Of a stretch of DNA of 64,000 bases, positions 43,108 through 54,200 are shown in pieces. A model generated the notes under the pieces. That model had not been told where the DNA came from and searched no databases. It was given only the letters and a program-made list of their open reading frames with translations. Source of the stretch: Ligula intestinalis (taxonomy: Eukaryota > Platyhelminthes > Cestoda > Diphyllobothriidea > Diphyllobothriidae); contig JAYGXS010000001.1 in assembly GCA_036362985.1 (NCBI GenBank), positions 47,255,777 through 47,319,776 of the forward strand, written 5' to 3'. The stretch's first letter is position 1; each line of letters begins with the position of its first letter. The position numbers were made by a program, and so were the translations under genes.

Positions 43108-44230
43108 TTACCTATCAATCAGAGGATAGGAATTAAGGTTATTTAGGCGGATCACATATGGTAGTACACGTTGGCCTCTTACATATTTTATGGCCCACCA
43201 CTGCACACTTTCGAATATGTTATAATGCTGCTGCATCCACGGTCTCCGACCTTGAATTGCACATTCAAGATGTGGCCTTGTGAAAATTCCGAAGATTTTA
43301 GAGATGCAGTATGTATCAAAAACTGTGAGTGTCCGCTTGATTGCGTAACAATTTGAGATTACAGCTCTAGCCACCTTACAACATTGTGTAGAAGACTTGC
43401 GGTTTTCTGCCATCCAGATGCCGAGATATCTCTGTTTTTCTGCTTTTTGAAGCGGGGATCCGTTCACACATCACACATCATGGACCGGATTTCGATTTAC
43501 CATAGGCAGCAGAGTGCGTTGGTTCGAACTGACAAAGATTTTCGTGGAAATTATTTTCGTCCACAGTACTCTTGATGACCTTCCATATTTTTACATCATT
43601 TGCAAACATGGCACGCTCATATTCCAATTCTTGTACATAATAATTAGCATCGGTTCGGGCACTAAAATTGATAATCTCCACTCTCGATGACTGTCGGCCT
43701 CCATCCTTGTCGTCCTACACGTAATTTGGGAACGACCAGCGAGGATTTTCAACCTTCTTAAGAGGTTTGCATCTGAGGCCCATCACTCTTAACTTGTGCA
43801 GGAGGTGTTGGTGTAGAACACTGTCGAAGGCCTTCAGGAAATAAATGTAGGTCCTATGTACGGTGTGTTTTGCATCAATGGCCCTTTTCCAACTTTGCAT
43901 CGTGTAAAGCTAGTTTGTAACGCATTGGATCAGAGATTGTGAGGTTCGCACTATGCCATCAATTCCTTTTTGCTAATCTTCGCCGATACCTTGCAGCATA
44001 TGAAGGTCAGACTAACGGATCTGTAGCTGTTTGCAAGTGCACGACTACTGCTTTTATGAAGCGGTGTAGTGTGGGCTGTTTCTCAAACTGGGGAAAACTT
44101 CCAGCATCTAAAGACTGCTAGACAACGGTTTTTTAGGCTCTTTGACAAGTTCATGGAGCAGTTTTGCTGAAATCTCTTCTGGACCGGGAGATTTACATTA
44201 CTTTACTTTTTTTATTTCTTCAAAAATACC
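43108..44230 (-). pseudogene. CR1-like reverse transcriptase remnant, minus strand
   Basis: In order on the minus strand: IYFLKAFDSVLHQHLLHKL (Asp block), MFANDVKIWKV (the YADD box changed to FAND), then LQKAEKQRYLGIWMAENRKS and the thumb with FTRPHLECAIQGRRPW, ending NNLNSYPLIDR. Many stops. The mutated active-site box makes it inactive. Same superfamily as the 41.1 and 45.4 kb copies, but diverged. Confidence 0.8.
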
Positions 44231-44440
44231 TTCTTTAAATAGACTATCTAGATTACCTGGCGCTCCTGTAAAACCATGAAAGTAAGCACGTGTATCGAGT
44301 CTCAAAACCTAATTTACTCAAAGAAAAGTCCTGATCACCCGATTTAACGTACTACTCGGAAATTTTTACGATGTTATCCACGTATCAACCTATGTGTACC
44401 TCCTTCCGTAGGTATTCGTTTTGTCCCGCTCCCCCCCCCC

Positions 44441-44450
44441 NNNNNNNNNN
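44441..44450. other. Assembly gap (10 N)
   Basis: Ten N directly follow a run of ten C. The gap size is nominal, and sequence may be missing or misjoined here. Confidence 1.
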
Positions 44451-44592
44451 CAGGCCGGCCTTACGCATCTGGTTTATTATAGAATCCCAATTCTACACTA
44501 TGTATCCTGAAAATAAGCTTTATTTTTGATGGCATATCAAAAATACTGAGTGCTGACTATCAGTTACTACATTTTTAACACAATGTGTTTTT

Positions 44593-44829
44593 ATGCAACA
44601 ACAGAGATCGATTCTGACTGAAATTCGCTTCAGCTTGTTTTACGATCAGGACCGTTATGGTGATATCATTATATCTACTACCCAGATCGAGAAAAACAGA
44701 AACATTAAGTATGGTGTAGCGCAGATTAATCACAAGACTGCATTTAAAGAAGCCTTCCTTTCAATTAAGCGCACATTATGCAACACGCCCTCTGATAACA
44801 AGTTAAAACTGTTTGGCAGTAGAGAGTAA
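44593..44829 (+). other. Isolated open frame, 78 codons, unassigned
   Basis: Begins MQQQRSILTEIRFSLFYDQD and ends before TAA. No neighbours, no splice support and no recognised motif. It may be an exon fragment or chance. Confidence 0.15.
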
Positions 44830-45369
44830 TAAATTTGTCATTTTTCACTGCCAAGACCGTTAACTAGTCAATTACTTTGCCCCTTTTATGCACATCTCGT
44901 CCCAAAATGTAGGTAGTTTATCGTTACATAGCGCTTTCGGACTGTATTCGATCGCCATGAATCTCACTTATCGGCATCATTAAATAAACACGTGAGCAGT
45001 GAATTATTGAGGCAATCGAACAGCGAAAAACCACTTACAAACTAATCTGCATCCGACTTCTTGGAATATTTTGCTGATATCAATAAAAATGCTGTAAGCT
45101 TTGGTTTTGGAACAAGGATAGTATGAGTGGGACTGTACTACTCTGCTAATAATTGTATATGCAAATTTGGTGCGTTCCACATGAACGGGAACCGTCAATT
45201 ATATTCCATGTTGACATTAAGCACACGTTAATGCGTTGGTTTACTTTGTGTGGCTGGCGTGCCGGCGTCTTGGTCGCAACTGTCTGGCCAGGGCTAGTGG
45301 TGTGTGTGCTTTGCTCTCTGCCGGATGCTTGCAGTTGGTAGGCAGTGGGTGCATGCATCCGGTCTTGGT

Positions 45370-46310
45370 GCTATCAGGCAGGTTTGGCGACATGCGACCC
45401 GATCTGAAGACAGTGTCAGGCGGGGAGTTTGACTGGGGCGGTACATCTGATAAGGAGAACGATTCCTTCCAATACCTCCTCGATGGGCACCCACTTTCAA
45501 ATGTGAACGAACAAAAGGATCTCGGTGTTTTAATAAATTCCTCACTTAAACCATCTACTCAGTGTGTAAAGGCAGCTAAACGCGCGACACAGGTGCTGTT
45601 TGCGATTAGGCGGGGATTCGTCAACATTGACAAGGAGCTCTTCAGGAAAACCTACGGAGCGTTTGTTCGGTCCCATTTGGAGTATGCTGTCCAGGCCTGG
45701 CGTCCGTGGTTCAAGAAGGATTACCTGCACCTGGAATGAGCGCAGGCGAGGGCTACGAAGATGGTCAAGAATCTTGGTCATCTGCCGTATGAAGACAGAC
45801 TGACCGAACTTGATCTTTTCCCTCTCAATTATAGGCAACTTCGCATGGACCGCATACAAACCTACCGCATTGTTAGAGGCCAAGACTGCGCCCTAGAATT
45901 TGATGATTTCTTCGAATTGGCTTGGACTGACCATCTGCGAGGTCATCCTTTTAAACTACAGAGGAAACCGGCCCGTATCGACGTTCGACGAAATGCCTTC
46001 TCTCAGAGGGTCATTGGAGCGTGGAACGGACTCCCGGAAGATGTGGTCCTCTCAGATACTGTTGACATTTTAAAACACAAACTTGATTCTCATTTGCTGC
46101 GAAACTTTGGCAGATATAATCAACAAAGTGTCAGTAGCAGCACCTTGCAACTGGCTCACAGTTATCGCTGATGTTAAGCATACATTTGTACATTTGTATT
46201 ATGCACTATTGTTACGGTGAACCTATTATGCAATTTTGGTTATGAATAGGAAGCTCAAGGGCGAAAGCCTTCTTCCCTAAATAAAGTGATTAAAGTGACT
46301 TAAAGGGAGA
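45370..46310 (+). mobile_element. CR1-like non-LTR retrotransposon 3' part, best-preserved copy
   Basis: A single frame from about 45400 to the stop at 46169-46171 encodes LSNVNEQKDLGVLINSSL, FRKTYGAFVRSHLEYAVQAW, NLGHLPYEDRLTELDLFPLN and AWNGLPEDVVLSDTVDIL. These are the thumb and C-terminus of the reverse transcriptase. One nonsense codon (TGA at 45737, where the family has Arg) interrupts it. The 3' UTR ends in AATAAAGTGATTAAAGTGAC-type repeats near 46310. It is 5'-truncated; copies A and B match its last 200-240 bp. Confidence 0.9.
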
Positions 46311-46319
46311 AAATGTAAA

Positions 46320-47280
46320 ACGATGCAAACTCATCTAACTAGTGAAGCGCATTCAATGCGATAATCATACTTCTTTCATGAATAAAGAACTTATAGCCTA
46401 GGCAGACTGACTCACCATATATGAAAACCACTTCCTTGGGGACGGAAAGATTTGGAGATGGTAAAGGTCATGAGGCTTATTTCTGTGTGTTAATCTTTTG
46501 GGCAAATTAGCAATCAGATAATAATATGGAGGAACATTATGTTTAATGACCGTTTCCAGCTGGACAATTCGCGGATTTAAATCGATCCTCGAAGTATATG
46601 TGGAGACTTTCAGGTGTAAGTTTTCCTTGCTGGGAAATCATATATCCATTTATCCAAGGAAGATTTTTATCCAAGAATCTTGAGGCGTTAAAAACGTATG
46701 TTTTCAAGAAGGTTGCTAGAAGAGAGGTAAAATTTTACTGTGATTTTTTACTGGCAACCAAGCGGGCAAGTTAACTCGAGGAGGTGAATGTTAAAAAAAT
46801 TGACTGCTGGGATCAGTGGTTCTTGATGCATAAAGTTTGGAGAGCAACTGACGGAAAATATATTGACCGTTGAAGTATCGAATAGCACCTTTCGTGCAAA
46901 ATGGTCAATGGGCGTCAGGATATGCGTGAGCTTACACCAACGATTAATGAGGAAACAAAATGCAAATGAGCGTCGGAGGATAAAAGTGTGACAACACACG
47001 GTGTTTTTCATCTCTATAAATGCATTTTCTCTTAAATAAAGGTCAGATTTCTGTTGAGGACAATAGGCAACTTAGATTTAATCGGACCCTTGGATAAATT
47101 TAGGAGAAAAACTACCGAAATAAGTGTTCAGACTTAAGCAAGGAGACATTATTTAAAACAGCCCAAGGACCAAACAATGATCATTATTTAAGTTTTTGTT
47201 GTTTGCATTTTGAAGTCGGAAAGATTCTGCTTCGTCAAAAAACAAAAAAAAAATATGCCCGAATTTTGATGCCTGGTGAA
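46320..47280. other. No gene recognised
   Basis: AT-rich, short frames only. Confidence 0.4.
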
Positions 47281-47284
47281 GCTA

Positions 47285-48724
47285 CTGCGCCAGTGACACA
47301 TTCATAATTGCCACGCACTCATCGAAGGTTACCCTTATACTGGAAAATCGGACATAGTTTCCGTACAGTAATAAGCATGTATCAAGCTGGCGTTGTCTTG
47401 GTGATGTGAACAAGTGACATATTTCAGAATGTTCACCAAGCGTTCTGGACAAGAAATCAGTGAATCTATCTGCCGTCAACTTTTTGTCAGCTTTGAGCTT
47501 TCCTTGGGTGTCTCGAATTTCGGGGTTTTGCGTTTTCCTCTACAAAGGCGTCATATTAAGCAAATATCTAGCATTGAAAACAGTCAGTTTAGGGGCACTT
47601 TGTTTGTTTCTGAGACAGGGCAGCTAGCTGGCAGAATGTTTGCCTTTGGCCCAAGGAATGTTCTTTTGACTTGGATTGCTTGTCCATCCCTTATTTTGAA
47701 ATGTTTCTTGCCGTAGGTCCTCCATTATTCTAGTGCTATTCTCAACTTTGGCATCTTGATTTGCTTCTTTTAATCCAATTTCAGCTAAAAAAATTCGGAA
47801 TGCAGGCTCTGCAGCAATGATTTTCTCGTATAAACTGGAAGACAGTCATTCTAAGAAGTGTAATTTCTAGGAAATGCGTCCTCTTTTCGGACATTTATTC
47901 CTTTAAAAGTAAAGATTCAATCATGTTTTTAGTTCTCATTACTTAATGCGAAGAAGCATACCGTAATCCATATTGGAAATCAAGACTAACTTGCAGATGC
48001 GCGCACTTTAGATTTACATACGTAGGGTGCAATTTGACAAGTGGAAACACAGCCTTTCGTATGACCAATATTTTAGGGTACTCAAATTTATTAAGTGAAT
48101 CTTGAAACCATTCGAATCTACGAAATTCTATCAAACGTTTAAAGTTCATAATTTCACATTTCGAAACACAAGCTGGTGTTGTTTTAATTGTCCGAAACGA
48201 AGGTGGAACTTATAACGGAACTGTGTGTAACAGGTGAGCTAGGTTTTCTTAGACTTCGCCCTATCGTGCTTTATTGTTTAATCGTATTATCGTGAGTCTT
48301 TTGCTCAGAAATATGCTCACGGTGAAAATTTTATGTTCGTTCATACCCGTTTTCTACAGCAAAACGAATGCTTACTGTACAGATTTGGCCTAAAACTAAC
48401 CCTAAACCTAACCGTCAATGGCTTCTTAACAAAATCAACAATAAATAAATAATGAGATCATCGAAATTATGTAATTGTTTTTTTTTTTGGTGCATACCAA
48501 TATTTCAATTTTACTTAGTCGGATAAGTTTCAATGTAGAATAGGAAACTGTGCAGAATATTAATCGTGAGAATTTATAAATGGAAGAAATAAAAGAATAA
48601 AAATCATTCTAAAACGATTTAATACGCAAAAACGTCTCACGCAGGGTATCCTATCAGCGCACAGCGAGCTTGAGCAGTTTTACTTACCTGATCGTCCATA
48701 GTTCATCCCCATCGGAGCTGACAT
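47285..48724 (-). CDS. Small unassigned protein gene, three exons (tentative)
   Basis: Exon 1 at 48724-48688 encodes MSAPMGMNYGRS and ends at a consensus GATCAG/GTAAGT donor (phase 1). Exon 2 starts at 47783 after TTTTTTTAG and completes the codon. It encodes AEIGLKEANQDAKVENSTRI and MEDLRQETFQ; its donor is unclear. Exon 3 starts near 47528 after CCTTTGTAG and encodes LTADRFTDFLSRTLGEHSEI and RQRQLDTCLLLYGNYVRFSS, with a stop at about 47285. The first junction is phase-consistent. No family is recognised. A longer minus-strand frame overlapping exon 1 is an alternative. Confidence 0.4.
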
Positions 48725-48729
48725 TTTGC

Positions 48730-50870
48730 GTCCTTTGTAGTGTGCAAGCCACTGATCGAGTCGGAAGAGCCAACGGTTTCGTGTTTTGGTACGACCTGGG
48801 GCGTCGAACAGACTGTGGGTGTAGACAATCCATCAATTCCTGACCTTCGACTTCTACCTCTCCTGGGCATATTGGGTATGAGCTCAAGCAAACTGAAGTA
48901 GTAACGCAGTGGTATGATAATAAAGTGTATAGTGTCAGGAACGAACACGGGAAACACGCCGAAAAGGGAGATAAGGGGCCAAAGGGAAATACAGAGACAA
49001 AAGTAGTGTCAGGGGAGATGAAAAATAGGAAAAGGGTAAAAAGGACTAACAGAATCACGAAGACTCGTCGGTAGGTGTCACCTCCACGGGTTCTGTCTTC
49101 TGTTCCAAAAGCTTACCCTCGTCTACAACTGTAACAAAAGCGAAGAAACTCAGCACCACACAGCTTAGTTTACCTTCAGAAACCGCGGCAAAACTCCCTA
49201 AGGCTCTTTTTAGGGCAATTAAAACAAACGGTGCTCTCTCCTCTCCTACACCTTATATAGGAGTGTTGGTTAAAATAACTCGCATCCAGGTCTAGAGTAT
49301 AGCCCAGACGGCTCTGTTGCATGTTTCAGAGTCGGTTTTTTATTGAAACACCACATGCATTTTCCGGATTGTCCTGGACTATTAATGACAGTTTCTAGTT
49401 TAAATTGTTATTAGGGATCCGCTGATTGCTTTTGAACGTAGGTTTGCCTTTTACAATGGCAAAAGTAGCATCGTAACACACTTTGTCACCTATTTAGAAA
49501 GACGCTTGTGAAAATGTCCTTAAAACAGGCAAAATTTGCAAGATTAGGTGTTGGAGTTATTTAGATACCCCACCACTCATTTTGAAGCAGTAAAGCTTGG
49601 TATGGACCCTAGTCTGTTAACTCAATTGATAATAAATACCTTGACCGGAACTACAGACCGTTACGTTCTGCTTGCAAGTTACAATGCAATAAAATTAAAC
49701 TGCAATGAAACGGACGATTGATCAGTGTTCTTCACTGCAGTGAAGAAAAAAACAAAACCATAGTTTTATCGAAGAATAGATTAGCAGTTGGCTACCTTAT
49801 CGAGAATTCTCCTCATTTAATATCGTGACTATAATCTCTTTCTGCCGTGTCATATTTTTAAGACATCGAGTACATTTTAGACGGCAAGTATTTTACTTCT
49901 ACGTACGACAATCGTTTAATGCATTTATTTCATACTGAGGTCCTCAAAAGCTCTTGAAGTCAGAGTAAACAATCCTTAGCCTATGTTTTGATTTATTAGA
50001 CTGGACATAATTTCGCTGTGAAAAAATACAGGCTGACGGATTAAAAAGTTTTCACATCAGTCCATCTGGGTGCCTTTCGTAGATATTCCAACTTAACTCG
50101 CTCACACGTGACAAGAATTACATAAAATCACTTTGACAGTCCTCAGCACCCAGTTAATAAAGAAAATACAACTTTACTCTACCCGTTTTGTTGTTATCTG
50201 CTGATTTTTTAAGCAAAAACATGCGGGCGTACATTCCTGATGCATCACATCCTCATCCGAAAAGGAAGTTCATGGTCTCATACTCCGTAAATATTGTATA
50301 AGTGCGAAACTCAACCGCTATTCTCACATGTTTTCTAAAGCGCACCTGTTTCTAGTTGTGCCCGAAAGCTTGGATTGATCAGTGTTATGGCAAGCAAAAT
50401 GTCTCACCGTCTAACCGGTTTGCTCCGGATAGCCGTAGGCTTTATTGATTTTCTCATACTTTTCTCCATCTGTCATTGAGCGTGTCGTTGCATCTTTGAA
50501 TTAGTGATACACATAGCTCTTTAACATATCGCCTCAGTCAACTATTAATTCCGCGTTTTCGTAGCAACAGTCAAAATTTGTAACTATTGGCTGCAGGGAT
50601 CATGTCAAAATACAAAGACTGGCTGAACATTCAATGCATCAAAAGGTCATAGTGACCGCTGTCAGGCTAGTGAATCCATTGGAAATCACCTGCCTCCGCT
50701 GAGCAGATACAACCATTAAAGTACTTGCAAAACCAAAGGACCTTACCCATAGCCCTCCAGCATATAATCCCGACTCATTGAGATTTTTTCAACTGGCGAA
50801 AGCTAGTGTTCCTAAAATATAGAAGTAAAGTTCTGAACCTTTTGTCTGTTTACTTACTTTCTCCACTTAC
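48730..50870. other. Intergenic, no gene recognised
   Basis: AT-rich. The minus-strand frame to 49058 runs out of exon 1 of the small gene into hydrophobic low-complexity sequence and is probably chance. A 20-bp perfect palindrome centred on CTGCAG lies at 49728-49747. This stretch also contains the promoter region of the RILP-like gene, but no element could be assigned. Confidence 0.4.
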
Positions 50871-50911
50871 AGAAACTTAGTTCTACATCCGTTATTCGAA
50901 ATCTTCCAACG

Positions 50912-51256
50912 ATGGCTTCAGAATCTGATAGCGCGGTCGATATCAGTACGGACTCAGCCTACATCACAGCTCCATGTGGGGAAACAGCTGCGGAACGACC
51001 AAGCTTTCTTTCCGTCTTTGATGTGTACGATATTGCAGCTGCAATTGGCAAGGAATTCGAGAGCATCATTGATAAACATGGTCCAGACTCAGTCTGCAAC
51101 CTTATGCCCAAAGTCATCCACATTCTGGAGGAACTTGAAGACTACGCCTCCCGCCTTGAAAGCCAAGACGGCGAAATATTGGCTCTTCAGGCAGCTGTTG
51201 ATCGAATTGAACTTGATAGACTTTCACATGCGCAAGATCGGCTCAGATGCGAACAA
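50912..51256 (+). CDS. RILP-like exon 1 (RH1 domain)
   Basis: An acceptor (CTCCACTTACAG) lies 39 nt before the ATG at 50912, so the 5' UTR is spliced or trans-spliced. It encodes 115 residues with an acidic start (MASESDSAVDISTDSAYI) and the RH1 helices (residues about 32-85). The donor CAA/GTAAGT is consensus, phase 0. Confidence 0.9.
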
Positions 51257-54200
51257 GTAAGTAGTAAGAACAAATATTATACAATCTTACCTTTCATATT
51301 CTACCATTGCAATTTGATCCCAATGACAGGATGGCAACCGACTGAACTATCTCCTATTTTACTTCCCAACAAACAAGAAGGTTCATTTTAGCGGAATCAG
51401 TTTATTTACCTTTCATTGGACCCAATTATGAAAAACTCGGCTGCCCTTGTGGGATTAGATCCCAAGCCAGAACGGGAAAGCCCTTAATGTGATTAAATTC
51501 ACGACTCCCGGTGGGGGGTTTCGTAGCTCGATTAGCTAGAGCGTTGGGTGTACTTAAGTCTTTCCTCTGCTGGTGTGTCCGAATCCAACCTAGGCTACTG
51601 AGTTCTAAACAATTGGGTCAAATGAATTATTCAAATCTACCACACTCCCTACTAATTATTTACTTTTGTCGGCTTTTGTTCTACATCCTCATCACCATTA
51701 ATGATACCATCTATATCACCGCATCCCTTATTGTAGTTGACTTCGAACATTCTTAGTCTAGGCTTCGATTTCACCTATCGCTTCATGCTTAAGTGCGTGG
51801 AGGTGGACTGAATTACAAAAGTTGTAGTAACTGCTTTTGCTGTGTGTTCTCTGATTTATTCTCTGAAATTTTACCAAAGTAACGTGCTCAATAATCTCTT
51901 TTGCAATAGACAGATAAATGGACTTTTTCCTCCTTAGTACCACGGTTCCTAGTTTTAAAGCGAAATCTTGTCTTATGCTCATCCTGCGTTGTTTTTCTTT
52001 GATTATTAATCTTTCCATGCCCCCTATTTTTATGCAATGGAAGTTCAATATTGCGGCATATTTTCGTTCCATTTCACTAAACTATATTAAGTCTATGCCG
52101 TGGGAATTTGCTTCCTTCCCAAAAGGGGTTTTCAGTTCGCGTGTAAACTATCACAACGTGTTTTCTACCAGCTTTTCTCATTGTTCTTTGTAGGAGATGC
52201 TTAAACTGGAACAAACTTGGCAAGCTGAGGCTGCGGAGTTTAGACAAATTATTCAGAGGCTGAAAGATGAAAATATGTTTCTCATAAGAGCTCTCAATGC
52301 AGCCAAAGTCTCCGACGAGTGTCCTTATAGTGAAGTGTCTGGTGAGATCTGATTGACTGCCTTTTGCCACTGTGCTTAACTCTTTTTTGCTAGATTAATT
52401 TGCCTGCCCATCTGTGGTGTTGTGGTTTATTCGAATGGAATTTTCACCGCAACGATTAAGCTTGCTCCCATGAGACACGCTTCTGATCGCTGTGTAAGGG
52501 TTCCAATATAAGCCCCAAGACACATCCAGACGAGCATATCCTGTAGCGCGGCCGGTGAATTCAATTCTCAAGCTAACTAGCATATGTTTGGATCTGAACT
52601 CCTTGGCAATCATTCATTTAACTCCCCAAGTCGTAGGCGTAATCCTCTCGACTTCCTTAAATATCCTGGCAGTTTATCGCTATCAGACATAGTTTCGGGC
52701 CCAGTGCGCACTGCCGGATGCTAATTTGTCTGGTGACTAGATGAACGCTCGCTCTCATACGATTTGCTTGACATGAAACAAGACCTCTGTCTCATCAAAC
52801 CATTGCTATTCAGATGTCTTGCATATAGTTTTCTCCTATGTGGCGATTTCATCTTGTCATATTACTTTATGCGTTTGTGGTAGTATGTTGCTTAGTGCCA
52901 CAGTACATGTCAACGGAGTGCATAGAGGCTTTTACGTCCGAGTTACACACTCGCCATTGCACAGAAAGCAGGCTTGTTCCACCTCCGGTATCCTCGAAAT
53001 ACGTTTGAAAAGCTAAAACGCTTTCGCTTGTTTGTACTAACCCACACAGTCTTTCGAACCGTGAGATTTTCGCGTTCTCTATCAATGAACCTTTTTCGAA
53101 CTAAGTTGTGTTCATTTTAAGTAAAATATTAAATCTTCAAATAGCTGTGCTTAAATTGGTTTCAGAGACAGCTGGTGAGGAAGTGAGGCTTATGCTACGA
53201 CTGAAGGAAGTAATCGACCGGCAAAGGATTGAGATACGGGCGCTAAAGAGGCAACTGGCGCAGACTTCTATCGACCTCGACGCCGTGAGTTGGTCAATTT
53301 TATTGGCACTTAATTGCAAATTTAGAAGATTCTGTCATGGTGCACAAGCGGACGCCACTTGTAGGTAGGCTTTTTCTGGGAATATGTACTTGTATTAACT
53401 CAACTGGCAGCATGTTCTCCGCCGCACTAAAAGATCAGTGCAATTTTGTAAAGTATGCGAGTATCCTTGAGATGCCAGCAAATGTTCTAAGGTCTTCCCG
53501 GTTCTTAATTGACTAGTAAATAGTTCCTGCAGTTTGTAGTTATAATAACCTTTAAAATAAAACAGACCGTGAGAGCCCTTATCGGTATAGCAAGTTTTTA
53601 CCGCTTCAATTTCTGCAGGAAGTGGTTTGGTCTTCCGTGCGCAAATCCACCTTATCCGGAAACCTAATCGTGGAGGCAAACAGACACTAACAATGAGGGT
53701 CTGCAACAAAGATACTCTTCTTCAATAAAAAATCCCTATAAGTTGTCTCTTCAAAAAGTGCTTAGCCGGGGTATTTTGTAGTAGAATGTCCATATCGTTC
53801 ACCGTTTTTCGAGAAAAGATTCTAGGAAAATCAAAACAGTATGCTCAGTTATATGCTTTACGATATGAAAAACATTTTCACTGCAACCAAAAAGTTCCAG
53901 TTCCTTTTCATTTTGAAAACATTTTCGGCTTCTTAGTGACAATAAATAACCACTTGAAACACAAACGTCCCTGCCTTCATTGAAACACATAGTGAGCTCG
54001 TTGTTTAACTTAACCTAAGCCGTGTAATCTAGTTCTGATTTCTTACAGAGGATGATTACAGTTATGTACAATGTAGTATGATGTTTAGTACTTACTACAC
54101 TCACGGTTAGTTCTCTGTCATACTATTAGGTTTGAATTGTTTTTATTTAAAAAGGCCTTCTGGACTGTTGTTTGCCCTTTTTGAGTTAACGCTATCTTTT

